A stretch of 64,000 bases of DNA from Methanooceanicella nereidis. Its GTDB lineage: Archaea; Halobacteriota; Methanocellia; Methanocellales; Methanocellaceae. The notes under the pieces were generated by a model. That model made no database searches. It saw nothing but the letters and a program-made list of their open reading frames with translations, and was not told the DNA's origin. This document shows positions 62,893-64,000 of the stretch, one piece after another; the stretch's first letter is position 1; each line of letters starts with the position of its first letter. Position numbers and translations under genes: made by a program. The stretch covers positions 1 through 64,000 of the forward strand of contig NZ_PGCK01000006.1 in NCBI RefSeq assembly GCF_021023085.1, in the 5' to 3' direction.

Positions 62893-64000
62893 ATGGAAGC
62901 TATGAGGGAGATTGAGCTAAAGGGTCATATTATCGACTCCTTTTTGCTGCCCAAAGTCTTCGACAAAGTAATGGATATGAACGGCGAGTTCGAGATAATA
63001 CAGTTCGACATCGGCAGGCAAAAGACCGACACGAGCTACGCTCGCCTTATGATAAAAGGAAGAGACCAGGATCACCTGGAGAACATAATAAGCGAACTAC
63101 ACAGGCTCGGGGCCCAGCTCCCGGAAGCCGAGGACGTAGTCACCGAGACCGCTATCAAGGATAGGGTAGTACCGAAAGGTTTCTATTCTACGACCAACCA
63201 TCCGACGTATGTTAAGATAAACGGGGAATGGAAGAAGGTAGAGAACCAGAAAATGGACGCCATGATAGTGATCACGGACGATCATGCCTTATGCACAACA
63301 ATAGGCCATATCAAGAAAGGCGACAGAGTAGTGGTCGGTAAGAAAGGCATACGTGTCATCCCGCCCGAAAGGCCGAGGGGGCACAGCATTTTTGAGTTCA
63401 TGGACAGCCAGGTATCCTCTGAAAGGCCTTCACAGTCACTGATAAAACAGATAGCCGAGGAGATACTGGAAGTAAAACAGGACGGCGGAAAGATCGTAAT
63501 AGTCGCCGGTCCCGCGGTAGTACATACCGGCGGGCAGCAGGCTCTTGCAGAGTTGATCAGGAACGGCTATGTGGACGTCCTGCTCGCAGGCAATGCGCTG
63601 GCAGTGCACGATATCGAGTATAACCTTTACGGCACATCGCTCGGGATGGACCTCAATACGGTAGAACTGGCTCCCGAGGGACATAAGCACCACATATATG
63701 CCATCAGCGAGATCTGCCGCGCAGGCTCTATAAAGGACGCGGTAGAGCAGGGGATCCTTACAGGCGGCATCATGTATGAATGTATCAAGAACAACGTGCC
63801 GTTCGTCCTCGCCGGGTCGATAAGGGACGACGGGCCGTTGCCTGACGTCATCACCGATACCATGAAAGCGCAGGACATGATGAGAAAGGCGATACAGGAC
63901 GCTGACATCGTGCTTATGATGTCTACGATGCTTCATTCGATCGCGACAGGGAACTGCCTGCCGTCGACCGTAAGAACGATCTGCGTGGACATCAATCCGG
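62893..64000 (+). CDS. Archaeal ornithine cyclodeaminase-type (LOR/SDH domain) protein, 3' truncated
   Basis: The first 369 codons are visible; the gene runs past the window. N-terminal domain ([12 protein letters not shown]) followed by [15 protein letters not shown] and a Rossmann-type region ([11 protein letters not shown]). This is the TIGR00300/LOR-SDH family; members convert ornithine to proline in archaea. GGTGAGTT site before ATG. Confidence 0.85.
   Translation, partial: MEAMREIELKGHIIDSFLLPKVFDKVMDMNGEFEIIQFDIGRQKTDTSYARLMIKGRDQDHLENIISELHRLGAQLPEAEDVVTETAIKDRVVPKGFYSTTNHPTYVKINGEWKKVENQKMDAMIVITDDHALCTTIGHIKKGDRVVVGKKGIRVIPPERPRGHSIFEFMDSQVSSERPSQSLIKQIAEEILEVKQDGGKIVIVAGPAVVHTGGQQALAELIRNGYVDVLLAGNALAVHDIEYNLYGTSLGMDLNTVELAPEGHKHHIYAISEICRAGSIKDAVEQGILTGGIMYECIKNNVPFVLAGSIRDDGPLPDVITDTMKAQDMMRKAIQDADIVLMMSTMLHSIATGNCLPSTVRTICVDINP

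Overview
The window comes from a methanogenic euryarchaeon, most likely of the Methanocellales/Methanosarcinales type. The best evidence is an O-phosphoseryl-tRNA synthetase (57.4 kb), an enzyme largely confined to methanogens and their relatives. It is supported by an archaeal DacZ-type diadenylate cyclase, an aSUI1 factor, a RIO kinase, a PAC2 proteasome chaperone, an archaeal ornithine cyclodeaminase-type protein, GGTG/GGTGAT ribosome binding sites and histidine kinases with a D-L-M-G-H-D-I-N box. LEA/KGG-type stress proteins and many sensors would suit a soil or wetland methanogen, but the genus is inference.

Layout. 0-8 kb: an exported papain-like protease, a PAC2 chaperone pair, a DUF5611-like protein, RIO kinase and a bacterial-type S-adenosylmethionine synthetase. 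8-16 kb: diadenylate cyclase, FKBP lipoprotein, phosphoesterase, nucleotidyltransferase, Ca2+-type P-ATPase with an upstream universal stress protein, and ArgB. 16-21.4 kb: a thioredoxin reductase without the usual NADPH motif, then two carboxylate-type transporters (LctP permease and a sodium symporter with a 37-residue partner) sharing an upstream motif, and an ECF-S-like membrane protein. 21.6-25 kb: a compact operon for a predicted ubiquitin-like conjugation system (UBL-E2 fusion, JAB-E1 fusion, second E2-like protein), followed by DUF5788-like, YkgJ-type and aSUI1 genes. 25-30 kb: a candidate structured RNA, a KaiC-like protein without Walker A, a KGG stress-protein cluster with one broken copy, a Na+/H+-type antiporter and endonuclease IV. 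30-38 kb: two ABC systems (drug/ABC-2 type and BtuCD type), tRNA-Leu(CAA), a stress protein, a CDF metal exporter, rhodanese and small proteins. 38-57 kb: three histidine kinases, HtpX, a CorA-like transporter, an ABC-2 operon with a NEW3 protein, an NfnAB/SudAB-like flavoprotein pair, a PD-(D/E)XK-like protein and a beta-propeller. 57-64 kb: SepRS, endonuclease V, an IPM dehydratase/homoaconitase pair and the 5' part of an ornithine cyclodeaminase-type gene.

Most unusual features. (1) Five intergenic copies, about 540-610 bp each, of a giant palindrome. The two arms change together between copies, so pairing looks maintained. Two copies sit inside a larger composite of about 0.8 kb, in opposite orientations. 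(2) A second hairpin family built from a 43-bp unit, including a tandem array at 59.74 kb. (3) The ubiquitin-like operon. (4) Several genes with good homologous N-termini but no ATG/GTG/TTG start, suggesting ATT/ATC/CTG initiation. (5) Two pairs of distant promoters that share motifs.

All family assignments are from reading motifs by eye. No database search was possible, so family names for uncharacterised proteins are provisional.
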